Shown in pieces: positions 17,826-25,408 of a stretch of DNA of 64,000 bases. Both the position numbers and the translations under genes were made by a program. The notes below the pieces were generated by a model that was not told the DNA's origin, searched no databases, and saw only the letters and a program-made list of their open reading frames with translations. Source of the stretch: Bordetella genomosp. 11 (GTDB lineage Bacteria; Pseudomonadota; Gammaproteobacteria; Burkholderiales; Burkholderiaceae_B); assembly GCF_002261215.1 (NCBI RefSeq), contig NZ_NEVS01000002.1:149337-213336 (forward strand), written 5' to 3'. The stretch's first letter is position 1; every line of letters starts with the position of its first letter.

Positions 17826-18887
17826 ATGACGACCACACGACGCCTTCCTTTCAAGCAGCTGATCGCCGCGGCCACCCTCGCCGTAAGCTGCGGCGCGCAC
17901 GCCGCCCAGACCAACCTGCTGGAAACCGGCTCCACGCTGCTGTATCCGCTGTTCAATCTGTGGGTGCCCGCGTATACGCAGGCCAATCCCGATGTGAAGA
18001 TCACCACACAAGGGACGGGCAGCGGTACCGGGATCGCGCAGGCGATCTCGGGCGTGGCGCAGATCGGCGCTTCCGACGCATACATGAGCGATGCGCAGAT
18101 GAAGCAGAACCCGAACATCGTCAACATCCCGCTGGCGATTTCGGCGCAGACCGTGAACTACAACCTGCCCGGCCTGAACGGTACGCATTTGAAGCTGGAC
18201 GGGCCGGTGCTGGCCGGCATCTATGACGGTTCGATCAAGAACTGGAACGATGCGAAGATCGCCGCGCTGAATCCCGGCGTGCAGCTGCCCGATCATCCCA
18301 TCGTCACCATCCATCGGGCCGACGGCAGCGGCGATACCTTCATCTTCACGCAGTATCTGGCGTTCACCACGCCGGCATGGAAGAATGCCGCCGGCTACGG
18401 CACGTCGGTGAGCTGGCCCGCCGTGCAGGGCGCGGTCGGCGCCAACGGCAATCCCGGCATGGTCCAGGCCGCCCAGCAAACCCCGTATTCCATCGCCTAT
18501 ATCGGGGTGAGCTTCCATCAGCAGATCGACGAGGCCGGCCTGGGCACCGCGATGCTGAAGAACCATTCCGGAAAGTACCTGCTGCCGACCACCGCCACCG
18601 TCAATGCGGCGGCCGCCGCGATGGCCGCGAAGACGCCCAAGGACGAGCGATTGAGCCTGATCTTCGCGCCGGGCGAGAACTCCTACCCCATCGTCAACTA
18701 CGAGTACGCCATCGTCAATACGCACCAGGCCAACGCCGCCGCCGCCAGCGCCTTGAAGCAGTTCCTGAACTGGAGCATCAGCGCGACCGGCGGCAATTCC
18801 GATCAATACCTGAACGCCGTGCGCTTCGTGCCGCTGCCGTCCAAGATCGCCGACCTGAGCCGCGACCAGATCCTGAAGATCCAGTAA
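17826..18887 (+). CDS. pstS: Phosphate ABC transporter substrate-binding protein PstS
   Basis: Periplasmic phosphate receptor of 353 aa with a signal peptide ending at about AHAAQ. Phosphate-binding signatures are visible: TGSTLLYPLF, TQGTGSGTGIAQ, IGASDAYMSD and HRADGSGDTFIFTQYL. The start at 17826 follows GAAGAGAG; an upstream in-frame ATG at 17790 would precede the signal peptide and is unlikely. It heads the pstSCA-phnDCE locus. Confidence 0.94.
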   Translation: MTTTRRLPFKQLIAAATLAVSCGAHAAQTNLLETGSTLLYPLFNLWVPAYTQANPDVKITTQGTGSGTGIAQAISGVAQIGASDAYMSDAQMKQNPNIVNIPLAISAQTVNYNLPGLNGTHLKLDGPVLAGIYDGSIKNWNDAKIAALNPGVQLPDHPIVTIHRADGSGDTFIFTQYLAFTTPAWKNAAGYGTSVSWPAVQGAVGANGNPGMVQAAQQTPYSIAYIGVSFHQQIDEAGLGTAMLKNHSGKYLLPTTATVNAAAAAMAAKTPKDERLSLIFAPGENSYPIVNYEYAIVNTHQANAAAASALKQFLNWSISATGGNSDQYLNAVRFVPLPSKIADLSRDQILKIQ

Positions 18888-18957
18888 CTGCCCATAAGCC
18901 GCCCATGCCGGATGACGTCGCGACGTCATCCGCGCGGGGCGGCGCCGGCGTCCTTTC

Positions 18958-19917
18958 ATGCGACTCTTCCGTATCGGTCTTGGATGCTTCGCCGCGCTCG
19001 TGCCGCTGGCGCTGTTGTCCCTGTTCGTCTTCCTTGCCGTCTATGCGTGGCCGGCGATCCGCTTCAATGGCCTGCATTTCCTGGTCTCCGATACCTGGAG
19101 CCTGGGCAATCTGTACGCCGATCCCGTGATGCGGGATGGACAGGCGGTCCCGGCCGGCGCGCATTACGGCATCTGGGTGTTTATCGTCGGTACGCTGGCC
19201 AGCTCCGCCATTGCGCTGGTCATCGCGGTGCCCATGGGGATCGGGGTGGGGCTGTTCGTCTCCGAATACACGCCGCCGGCGGTGCGCCATGTCTTCGCGC
19301 AGATCGTCGAGGTCCTGGCCATGGTCCCCAGCGTCGTCTACGGCCTGTGGGGCCTGGAAGTGCTGGCGCCGCTGGTCTACAGGAACATCGCGCCCCTGAT
19401 CGCCAAGGTCTTTTTCTTCGTTCCGTTCCTTTCGGCGCGCGCCGGCTCCGGCTATGGCCTGTTGACGGCCGGCCTGGTCCTGGTGCTGATGGTGCTGCCC
19501 GTCATTTCGAGTACCTTGCTGGAAGCCATGCAGCGGGTGCCGCGCGAGCTGCGCGAATCGACCATGGCGCTGGGCGCCACGCGGACCGAAATGGTGCGCA
19601 AGATCCTGCTGCCGGCCGTGCGCGTGCCCTTGATCGGCTCCGCGATGCTGGCCATGGGGCGGGCGCTGGGCGAGACCATGGCGGTACTCATGGTCAGCGG
19701 CGGGGCGCTGAACTATCTGCCCAATACCCTCTACAGCCCCATCACCAGCATGGCGGCCTTCATCGCCTCGCAGCTGGACAGCGCCCTGCAGGACCCCAGC
19801 GGCATGGCCGTGCGGTCGCTGGCGGAGATCGCGTTGGTTCTGCTGGTCATTTCGGTCATCGTCAATGTCATCGCACGCCTTCTTACCCGACACGCTCTCG
19901 CCGGCGCCAACGCGTGA
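18958..19917 (+). CDS. pstC: Phosphate ABC transporter permease PstC
   Basis: Inner-membrane permease of 319 aa with about six helices. The EAA loop facing the ATPase is ESTMALGATRTEMVRKILLPAV. Family stretches include EVLAMVPSVVYGLWGLEVLAP and GRALGETMAVLMVSGG. It lies 70 bp after pstS and overlaps the next gene by 53 nt. No ATPase gene of PstB type follows in this locus. Confidence 0.93.
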   Translation: MRLFRIGLGCFAALVPLALLSLFVFLAVYAWPAIRFNGLHFLVSDTWSLGNLYADPVMRDGQAVPAGAHYGIWVFIVGTLASSAIALVIAVPMGIGVGLFVSEYTPPAVRHVFAQIVEVLAMVPSVVYGLWGLEVLAPLVYRNIAPLIAKVFFFVPFLSARAGSGYGLLTAGLVLVLMVLPVISSTLLEAMQRVPRELRESTMALGATRTEMVRKILLPAVRVPLIGSAMLAMGRALGETMAVLMVSGGALNYLPNTLYSPITSMAAFIASQLDSALQDPSGMAVRSLAEIALVLLVISVIVNVIARLLTRHALAGANA

Positions 19918-20761
19918 GCGCTTCCCCGCCATGGCGGCCGCGCGCCGTCGCGGCGATGCCGTCTTCACACTGCTGTGCCTGGTGGCATTCGCGCTGGTGG
20001 TCCTTCCGCTGGCCAGCATATTGTGGACGGTGTTCGCGCGCGGCGCCGACGCGCTGACCTGGAGCGTCTTCACCGAAGTCACGAACGGCATCAGCGGCGG
20101 CCTGCTGAACGCGATCGAAGGCACGCTGGTGCTCAGCCTGGGCGCGCTGGCGTGGGCCGCGCCGGCCGGCGTGGCGGCCGGCATCTACCTGGCCGAGCAC
20201 GGCCACGGCGCATGGGCCGCCATCGTGCGCTTCCTGGCGGACGTGCTGGTGGGGGTGCCTTCCATCGTGTTGGGCTACGTCAGCTACATCACGATGGTGG
20301 TCTGGCTGGGTTGGCAATTTTCCGTCCTGGCGGGCGTGATCACGCTGGGCGTTCTGGTGCTGCCCTACATCGTCCGCTTCACCGAGCTTTCCATGCGGCA
20401 GAATCCGCCGGCGCTGCGCGAGTCCGCGTACGCGCTGGGTTGCCGGGAATACGTCGCCACGCTGCGCATCCTGCTTCCCGCCGCGCGCTCCGGCGTCGTT
20501 ACCGGCATTCTGCTGTCGCTGGCGATCTCGGTGGGCGAGACCGCGCCGCTGATCTACACCGTCGGGTGGTCCAACTATCTGTGGACCGGCAGGCTGACGC
20601 AGGAGCCCATCGGCTACCTGACCTATGTCATCTGGAGTTTCATCAACCAGCCGTTTCCTTCGGCGCATGCGCTCGCCTATGCCGCGGCGGTGCTGGTGGT
20701 GGCGGTGGTGCTGGCCATCAAAATCCTGGCCAGGGTGCTGTTGCGCAGGCGCGGTGGCTGA
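19865..20761 (+). CDS. pstA: Phosphate ABC transporter permease PstA
   Basis: Second permease of the phosphate importer, 298 aa from ATG 19865, or 276 aa from ATG 19931, which would remove a non-conserved proline-rich start and the overlap with pstC. Neither start has a clear ribosome site. About six helices; the EAA loop is ESAYALGCREYVATLRILLPAA, and the family stretches GVPSIVLGYVSY and SVGETAPLIYT are present. The next gene is not pstB/phoU but a phosphonate-type binding protein. Confidence 0.92.
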   Translation: MSSHAFLPDTLSPAPTRERFPAMAAARRRGDAVFTLLCLVAFALVVLPLASILWTVFARGADALTWSVFTEVTNGISGGLLNAIEGTLVLSLGALAWAAPAGVAAGIYLAEHGHGAWAAIVRFLADVLVGVPSIVLGYVSYITMVVWLGWQFSVLAGVITLGVLVLPYIVRFTELSMRQNPPALRESAYALGCREYVATLRILLPAARSGVVTGILLSLAISVGETAPLIYTVGWSNYLWTGRLTQEPIGYLTYVIWSFINQPFPSAHALAYAAAVLVVAVVLAIKILARVLLRRRGG

Positions 20762-20846
20762 CGATGCGGCCGCCGCGTGGCGAATGTTGCGGTTTCGTGT
20801 CGGCTCGCGCGCGCGCGGGAATATATATGAGACGTATGACCGGACG

Positions 20847-20880
20847 TTGTCACCTTGCCATCATTTTCCGCGCCTAAAGT
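20847..20880 (+). promoter_or_regulatory. Candidate Pho box and -10 ahead of phnD
   Basis: TTGTCAC-CTTG-CCATCAT (20847-20864) matches the PhoB direct repeat CTGTCAT-N4-CTGTCAT at 10 of 14 positions. A -10-like TAAAGT follows at 20875, leaving 10 bp, the spacing seen in PhoB-activated promoters that lack a -35 box. phnD begins at 20931. Confidence 0.55.
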
Positions 20881-20930
20881 AGATCGCGATTCGCCATTGC
20901 CTTACTCCACCCGTCCATTTCCCGCCCATC

Positions 20931-21827
20931 ATGAAACTCCTGAAAATCTCCGCCACCCTCGCGCTCTTCTGCGGCCTGGCCAACGGCGCGCACGCCGCCG
21001 GCACCTGTCCCGTGGATGGCCCCGTCCGCTTCGGTGTCGAGCCCTACGAGTCCTCGCAGCGCCTGCTGCCCGTGTATACCGACCTGGCGAAGCTGATAGG
21101 GAGCAAGATCGGCTGCGACGTGACGCTCTACCTCGCGACGAGCTACAACGCCGAGATCGAGGCCATGCGCAACAAGAAGCTGGAGTTCGCGCAGTTCGGC
21201 CCGCTGGGCTACGTCCTGGCGCACCAGGTGGCGCAGGCGCAGGCCGTCGCCAGTTTCGTCGGCCCGAACGGCAAGCCGGCGACCTACTATGCCTCGATCG
21301 TGACCTGGCCCGGCTCGGGCATCTCCACGATCGCCGACGTCAAGGGCAAATCGTTTGCCTATTCGGATCCGGCTTCGACTTCGGGCCACCTGTTTCCCGC
21401 CTACGGCCTGCGCAAGAACGGTATCGATCCGGATCATGGCGTCAAGGCGATCTACGCGGGCAGCCATACCGCTTCCTACGAGGCACTGCGCAACCACAAG
21501 GTGCAATCCGGCGAGCTGAACAGCGAAGAGATTTCCAGCGCCAAGCTGCACAACGAATACGATCCGAAGGGCTTCGTGACCTTGTGGAAATCCGATGAGA
21601 TTCCTCTGGATCCGCTGGTGGTGCGCGGCGACCTGCCGGCGGACTTCAAGGCCAGGCTGACCGCCGTCCTGCAATCGCTGGACTTCCGCGAATTGCCCGA
21701 GGCCGACCAGAAGTTCCTGGCCGCCAACGCGACCCCCGCGCTGAAGACGGTGCCGCAGACGGACGATTCCTACAACCTGATCCGCGATCTGGTATCGACG
21801 CTGAAAATAGACCTGACCAAGCTATGA
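20931..21827 (+). CDS. phnD: Phosphonate/phosphite ABC transporter substrate-binding protein (PhnD family)
   Basis: Periplasmic receptor of 298 aa with a signal peptide ending near AHAAG. PhnD/PtxB-family signatures are visible: FGVEPYESSQRLLPVYTDL, EFAQFGPLGYV, and the ligand-contact stretch YSDPASTSGHLFPAYGL. Binds phosphonates, phosphite or a related oxyanion; which one cannot be told. Its stop overlaps the next start (ATGA). No C-P lyase genes (phnG-M) or phosphite dehydrogenase lie in this window. Confidence 0.9.
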   Translation: MKLLKISATLALFCGLANGAHAAGTCPVDGPVRFGVEPYESSQRLLPVYTDLAKLIGSKIGCDVTLYLATSYNAEIEAMRNKKLEFAQFGPLGYVLAHQVAQAQAVASFVGPNGKPATYYASIVTWPGSGISTIADVKGKSFAYSDPASTSGHLFPAYGLRKNGIDPDHGVKAIYAGSHTASYEALRNHKVQSGELNSEEISSAKLHNEYDPKGFVTLWKSDEIPLDPLVVRGDLPADFKARLTAVLQSLDFRELPEADQKFLAANATPALKTVPQTDDSYNLIRDLVSTLKIDLTKL

Positions 21828-22669
21828 GCCTAGGACACGCAACCCCTATGGAAATGGCCCTGGACGCTACGCTGCTGGGCTCCGGTCCGGGCCCCTCGGC
21901 GTTCGAGCGGTCCATGGCCGCGGATCGCCACGGACGCCTGACGGTGCGCGAGCTCTCGATGCGCTATGCCGATGGGCATCTGGCGCTGGATCGCTTCGAC
22001 CTGTCGGTGCGGGCCGGCGAGATGGTGGTGATCCTGGGCAGCAACGGCTGCGGCAAATCGACCTTCATGAAGTGCGTGGTGGGCCTGAACCGGCCCACCG
22101 GCGGCTCGGTCGAGGTTGCCGGACGCGATCTCGCGACGTTGACGGGCAAGGCGCTGCGGGCAGCGCGCATGCCGATCGCGTTGATTTCGCAGAACGCGAA
22201 CCTGGTCAAGCGCCGCAGCGTCCTGGCCAATGTCTGCGCCGGCACGCTCGGACGGCATCGCACCCTGGCCTCGATGTGCGGCCGGATACCGCGCGTCGAG
22301 GTCGAACCGGCGTTGGGTTTCCTGGATGAAGTGGGCTTGCTGCACCTGGCAAGCCAGCGGGCGGGCACGCTCTCCGGCGGCCAGGCGCAGCGCGTGGCCA
22401 TCGCGCGCGCGCTGGCGCAGCGGCCCCATGTGCTGTTGGCCGACGAACCCGTCGCCAGCCTGGACCCGGAAGCCGCCGACGAAGTCATGCGCCTGCTGCG
22501 CCGCCTGTCCACCGACGACGGGCTTGCCGTGGTGTGCGTCCTGCATCAGCCGGAGCTCGCGACGAAGTACGCCGACCGCCTGGTGGGCCTGCGGCGCGGC
22601 CGCATGCAGTTCGACGATCCCGCATCCCGGGTATCCATGCAGCGCATCTCCAGCCTCTACGCTTCCTGA
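21824..22669 (+). CDS. phnC: Phosphonate-type ABC transporter ATP-binding protein
   Basis: ABC ATPase of 281 aa. Walker A GSNGCGKST, signature LSGGQAQRVAIARAL, Walker B VLLADEPVASLD and switch His in VLHQPEL match PhnC-type importers. It carries an N-terminal extension of about 38 residues before the domain, so a later start is possible. It is the only importer ATPase in the pstSCA-phnDCE locus. Its start overlaps the phnD stop. Confidence 0.9.
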   Translation: MSLGHATPMEMALDATLLGSGPGPSAFERSMAADRHGRLTVRELSMRYADGHLALDRFDLSVRAGEMVVILGSNGCGKSTFMKCVVGLNRPTGGSVEVAGRDLATLTGKALRAARMPIALISQNANLVKRRSVLANVCAGTLGRHRTLASMCGRIPRVEVEPALGFLDEVGLLHLASQRAGTLSGGQAQRVAIARALAQRPHVLLADEPVASLDPEAADEVMRLLRRLSTDDGLAVVCVLHQPELATKYADRLVGLRRGRMQFDDPASRVSMQRISSLYAS

Positions 22670-22678
22670 TTGCCATCC

Positions 22679-23482
22679 ATGTCCCGCGTCCTGCCCGCTT
22701 CCGGCCCGTCCCCCGTCCTGTCCCGGACACGTACCGTCTATCCGGCCCTGCTGGCGATCCTGCTGATTGCCGTGTTCGTCCAGGCCTGCATCGTCGTCCA
22801 GGCACGGCCGCAGGACCTGATCACCGGCGTGCATGGCATGGCCGACATCCTTGCGCGCTCCCTGCCGCCCGCCTTCGACCAGTTCATGCCCAGCCTGCAG
22901 CCGGCGCTGGAAACCGTGGACCTGGCCATCTTCGGCACGGTGTTCGGCGTCTTGCTGGCCTTCCCGCTGGCCGTGCTGGCCGCCGCCAACGTGACGCCAT
23001 CCCGACCGCTGTACGTCGCGGCGCGGACGGTAATCGGCGTATGCCGGGTGGTGCCCGACCTGGTGTGGGCCTTGCTGTTCGTGACGGCGGTGGGGCTGGG
23101 ACCCTTCCCGGGGGCCCTGGCGCTGGCCGTTCATTCGGTGGGGATGCTGGGCCGCCTTTTCGCCGAGGTGATAGAGGACATGGATATGGGCCCCGTCGAG
23201 GCCTTGACGCTGACCGGCGCGAGCCGGATGCAGGTGTTCACGCACGCGGTGGTGCCGGGCGTGCTGCCCTCGCTGCTGGGCATCAGCCTGTTCCGCTTCG
23301 ACGAGAACCTGCGGTCTTCGCTGGTGCTGGGTTTCGTCGGGGCCGGCGGCATCGGCTTCCAGCTGCTGACGGCGATGAACCTGTTCCAGTACCAGACGGT
23401 CTCGTTCCTGCTGGTGATGACGTTCGTGCTGGTGGTCTGCGCCGAACGCATGTCCGCCTTCCTGCGCAGCCGCGTGAGTTGA
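22679..23482 (+). CDS. phnE: Phosphonate-type ABC transporter permease
   Basis: Inner-membrane permease of 267 aa with an N-terminal helix (about residues 20-40) and a binding-protein-dependent transport domain. Family stretches are ETVDLAIFGTVFGVLLAFPLAVLAA, RVVPDLVWALLFV and the EAA loop EALTLTGASRMQVFTHAVVPGVLPS. A TTG at 22670 could extend it by three residues. It ends the locus; an 84-bp gap precedes the glycosyltransferase gene. Confidence 0.9.
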   Translation: MSRVLPASGPSPVLSRTRTVYPALLAILLIAVFVQACIVVQARPQDLITGVHGMADILARSLPPAFDQFMPSLQPALETVDLAIFGTVFGVLLAFPLAVLAAANVTPSRPLYVAARTVIGVCRVVPDLVWALLFVTAVGLGPFPGALALAVHSVGMLGRLFAEVIEDMDMGPVEALTLTGASRMQVFTHAVVPGVLPSLLGISLFRFDENLRSSLVLGFVGAGGIGFQLLTAMNLFQYQTVSFLLVMTFVLVVCAERMSAFLRSRVS

Positions 23483-23566
23483 CCGTTCCGGCCGGCTGCC
23501 CTTGGCAGCCGTCCCGTCCCACGGCGATACTACGCCTCAACGATGCGATGCGGGGAGGCAGCGCTT

Positions 23567-25030
23567 ATGTGGTTCGTCGATCGAATGGTCTGGCCGGCGC
23601 TGGCCGGTATATGGGCCCTGCGCCTGTTCGCCATGGCTGCGATGCCCTTCGTGGATACGTCCGAACCGCGCTATGCGGAGATCGCCCGGCTGATGGCGGC
23701 ATCGGGCGATTGGATTACGCCCTGGTTCGCGCCGGACGTGCCATTCTGGGGCAAGCCGCCGCTGGCCTTCTGGATGCAGGCGCTGTTCATCAAGATGTTC
23801 GGCCTGTCGGAATTGGCCATACGGCTGGCATCGCTGCCGCCCATGATCGGCATGCTATGGCTGGGCCATGTGCTGGCGCGCCGCATGATATCGCGCGACG
23901 CGGCGGTGTGGTGGCTGCTGATCTTCAGCACCATGCTATTGCCGGCGGCGACGGCGGGCGCGGTGCTGACCGATCCCTATCTGGCCTTCGCCGTTACCTT
24001 GAGCATGGTGTCGTTCCTGCTGGCGCGGCACACGGCCGGGCGGGGCTGGGGCTATGCCTTCTTCGCTGGATTGGCCATCGGACTGTTGGCAAAGGGCCCG
24101 GTCGCCGTGGTCCTGGTGGCGGGCGCCATTGTTCCCTGGCTGCTGTGGTGCCGGCTCTTCGCTCCCGCGGACGCGCGCCCCGCGCGGCGCCTGCCCTGGA
24201 TCGGCGGCATACTGCTGGTCGCCGTGCTGGCGCTGCCCTGGTATGCCGCCGCGGAACTCAAGACGCCCGGCTTCCTGCGTTATTTCATCCTGGGCGAGCA
24301 CTTCTACCGCTTCGTGGATCCCGGATGGAAAGGCGATATGTACGGCTCGGCCCATGACAGCGCCTACGGGGCCATCTGGCTGCAATGGCTGGTCGCGTCG
24401 CTGCCCTGGGGCATCCTGGGATTGCTGGCGCTTGCCTGGCGCTGCCGGCGCTGGACTACCGTCCGCGAGCGCCTGCCCGCGGTCCTGCGCGACACGCGCT
24501 GGACCTACCTGCTGGCCTGGTCGCTGGCGACGCCCCTGTTCTTTACTTTCTCGGGCAATATCCTTTGGACCTATGTGCTGCCGGCGCTGCCGCCGGTGGC
24601 GCTGTTGATCGCCGCCGCCGTGCCCGCCGCATCCCGGCCGGCCATGCGCAGGGCCATTCTGGCCTGCGTGGCGGTGGTGCCGCTGGCTTTCGCGGTGGTG
24701 GCGCTGGCGGCGATCCTCAGTCCCGAACGGTTCAAGACGGAGAAAGGCCTGGTGGCCAAGGCCGCCTCCATGCAGGCGCCCGGCGAACCCCTTTACTTTG
24801 TCGGGCGCGTGCCGTTTTCGGGGCGGTTCTATTCGCGCGGCACCGCGCGGGCCGTCCCGTTGGAGCGGCTGGGCGATGTCATCGCGCCGGCGGGCGGCCG
24901 GGTTTTCGTGGCGGTTGCGCGCGACGACGAGGGCGAAGCCGTCGCCCGCCTGCCGCGCGACGCGCGCGTCGTCCACGTCAGCCGGCTGCGCCTGTTGTTC
25001 GTGACGGGCGAGCCGCGCGGCGCGCCTTAG
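23567..25030 (+). CDS. ArnT-like (PMT-family) membrane glycosyltransferase
   Basis: Polytopic inner-membrane protein of 487 aa of the PMT_2/ArnT family. These enzymes move a sugar from undecaprenyl phosphate to lipid A or another acceptor on the periplasmic side. The conserved first-loop acidic pair lies in DTSEPRYAEIARLM (about residues 30-43), with WGKPPLAFWMQAL and LLAKGPVAVVL further on. ATG 23567 follows GGGGAGG, better than ATG 23543. It stands alone between phnE and nirD (convergent, 12 bp apart). Donor and acceptor are unknown; lipid A aminoarabinose transfer is possible but the other arn genes are absent here. Confidence 0.85.
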   Translation: MWFVDRMVWPALAGIWALRLFAMAAMPFVDTSEPRYAEIARLMAASGDWITPWFAPDVPFWGKPPLAFWMQALFIKMFGLSELAIRLASLPPMIGMLWLGHVLARRMISRDAAVWWLLIFSTMLLPAATAGAVLTDPYLAFAVTLSMVSFLLARHTAGRGWGYAFFAGLAIGLLAKGPVAVVLVAGAIVPWLLWCRLFAPADARPARRLPWIGGILLVAVLALPWYAAAELKTPGFLRYFILGEHFYRFVDPGWKGDMYGSAHDSAYGAIWLQWLVASLPWGILGLLALAWRCRRWTTVRERLPAVLRDTRWTYLLAWSLATPLFFTFSGNILWTYVLPALPPVALLIAAAVPAASRPAMRRAILACVAVVPLAFAVVALAAILSPERFKTEKGLVAKAASMQAPGEPLYFVGRVPFSGRFYSRGTARAVPLERLGDVIAPAGGRVFVAVARDDEGEAVARLPRDARVVHVSRLRLLFVTGEPRGAP

Positions 25031-25042
25031 CGCCGCCGGGGC

Positions 25043-25408
25043 CTAGGACGCGGCATCCGCCAGCGTTTCGACGACATCCCCGTTGAACCGCGCGCGCCAG
25101 GTGCGCAGGCGGTGTTCGGGATATTCCACGCAGAGTCCATCGCGCAGGCGGAAATGCTGCTTGTACAGGGGCGAGGCCACCACCAGCTCTCCTCCCAGGT
25201 GGCCGACGATGCCCCGGCCCAGTACGTTGGCGCCGGACTTCGGATCGCGGTTGTCGATCGCGTACAGGGTCTGGCCTTCGTTGCCGGGGACGTAGAACAG
25301 GGCGATCTGGGCGTCGTCGACCAGGGCGACGACGCCGGAGTTGCCGACCAGGTCGCGGCGGTGGCAGACGGGGCGCCAGCCGGCCTGGGGGGTATCGGGT
25401 GCATGCAT
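25043..25408 (-). CDS. nirD: Nitrite reductase (NADH) small subunit
   Basis: A 121-aa Rieske-like small subunit of assimilatory or cytoplasmic NADH nitrite reductase. It has the NirD fold pattern (VALVDDAQIALFYVPG, LYAIDNRDPKSGANVLGRGIVGHLGG, ASPLYKQHFRLRDG). NirD lacks the Cys/His cluster ligands of true Rieske proteins, as is the case here. The start overlaps the nirB stop by one nucleotide, indicating coupling. Confidence 0.93.
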   Translation of the reverse strand: MHAPDTPQAGWRPVCHRRDLVGNSGVVALVDDAQIALFYVPGNEGQTLYAIDNRDPKSGANVLGRGIVGHLGGELVVASPLYKQHFRLRDGLCVEYPEHRLRTWRARFNGDVVETLADAAS

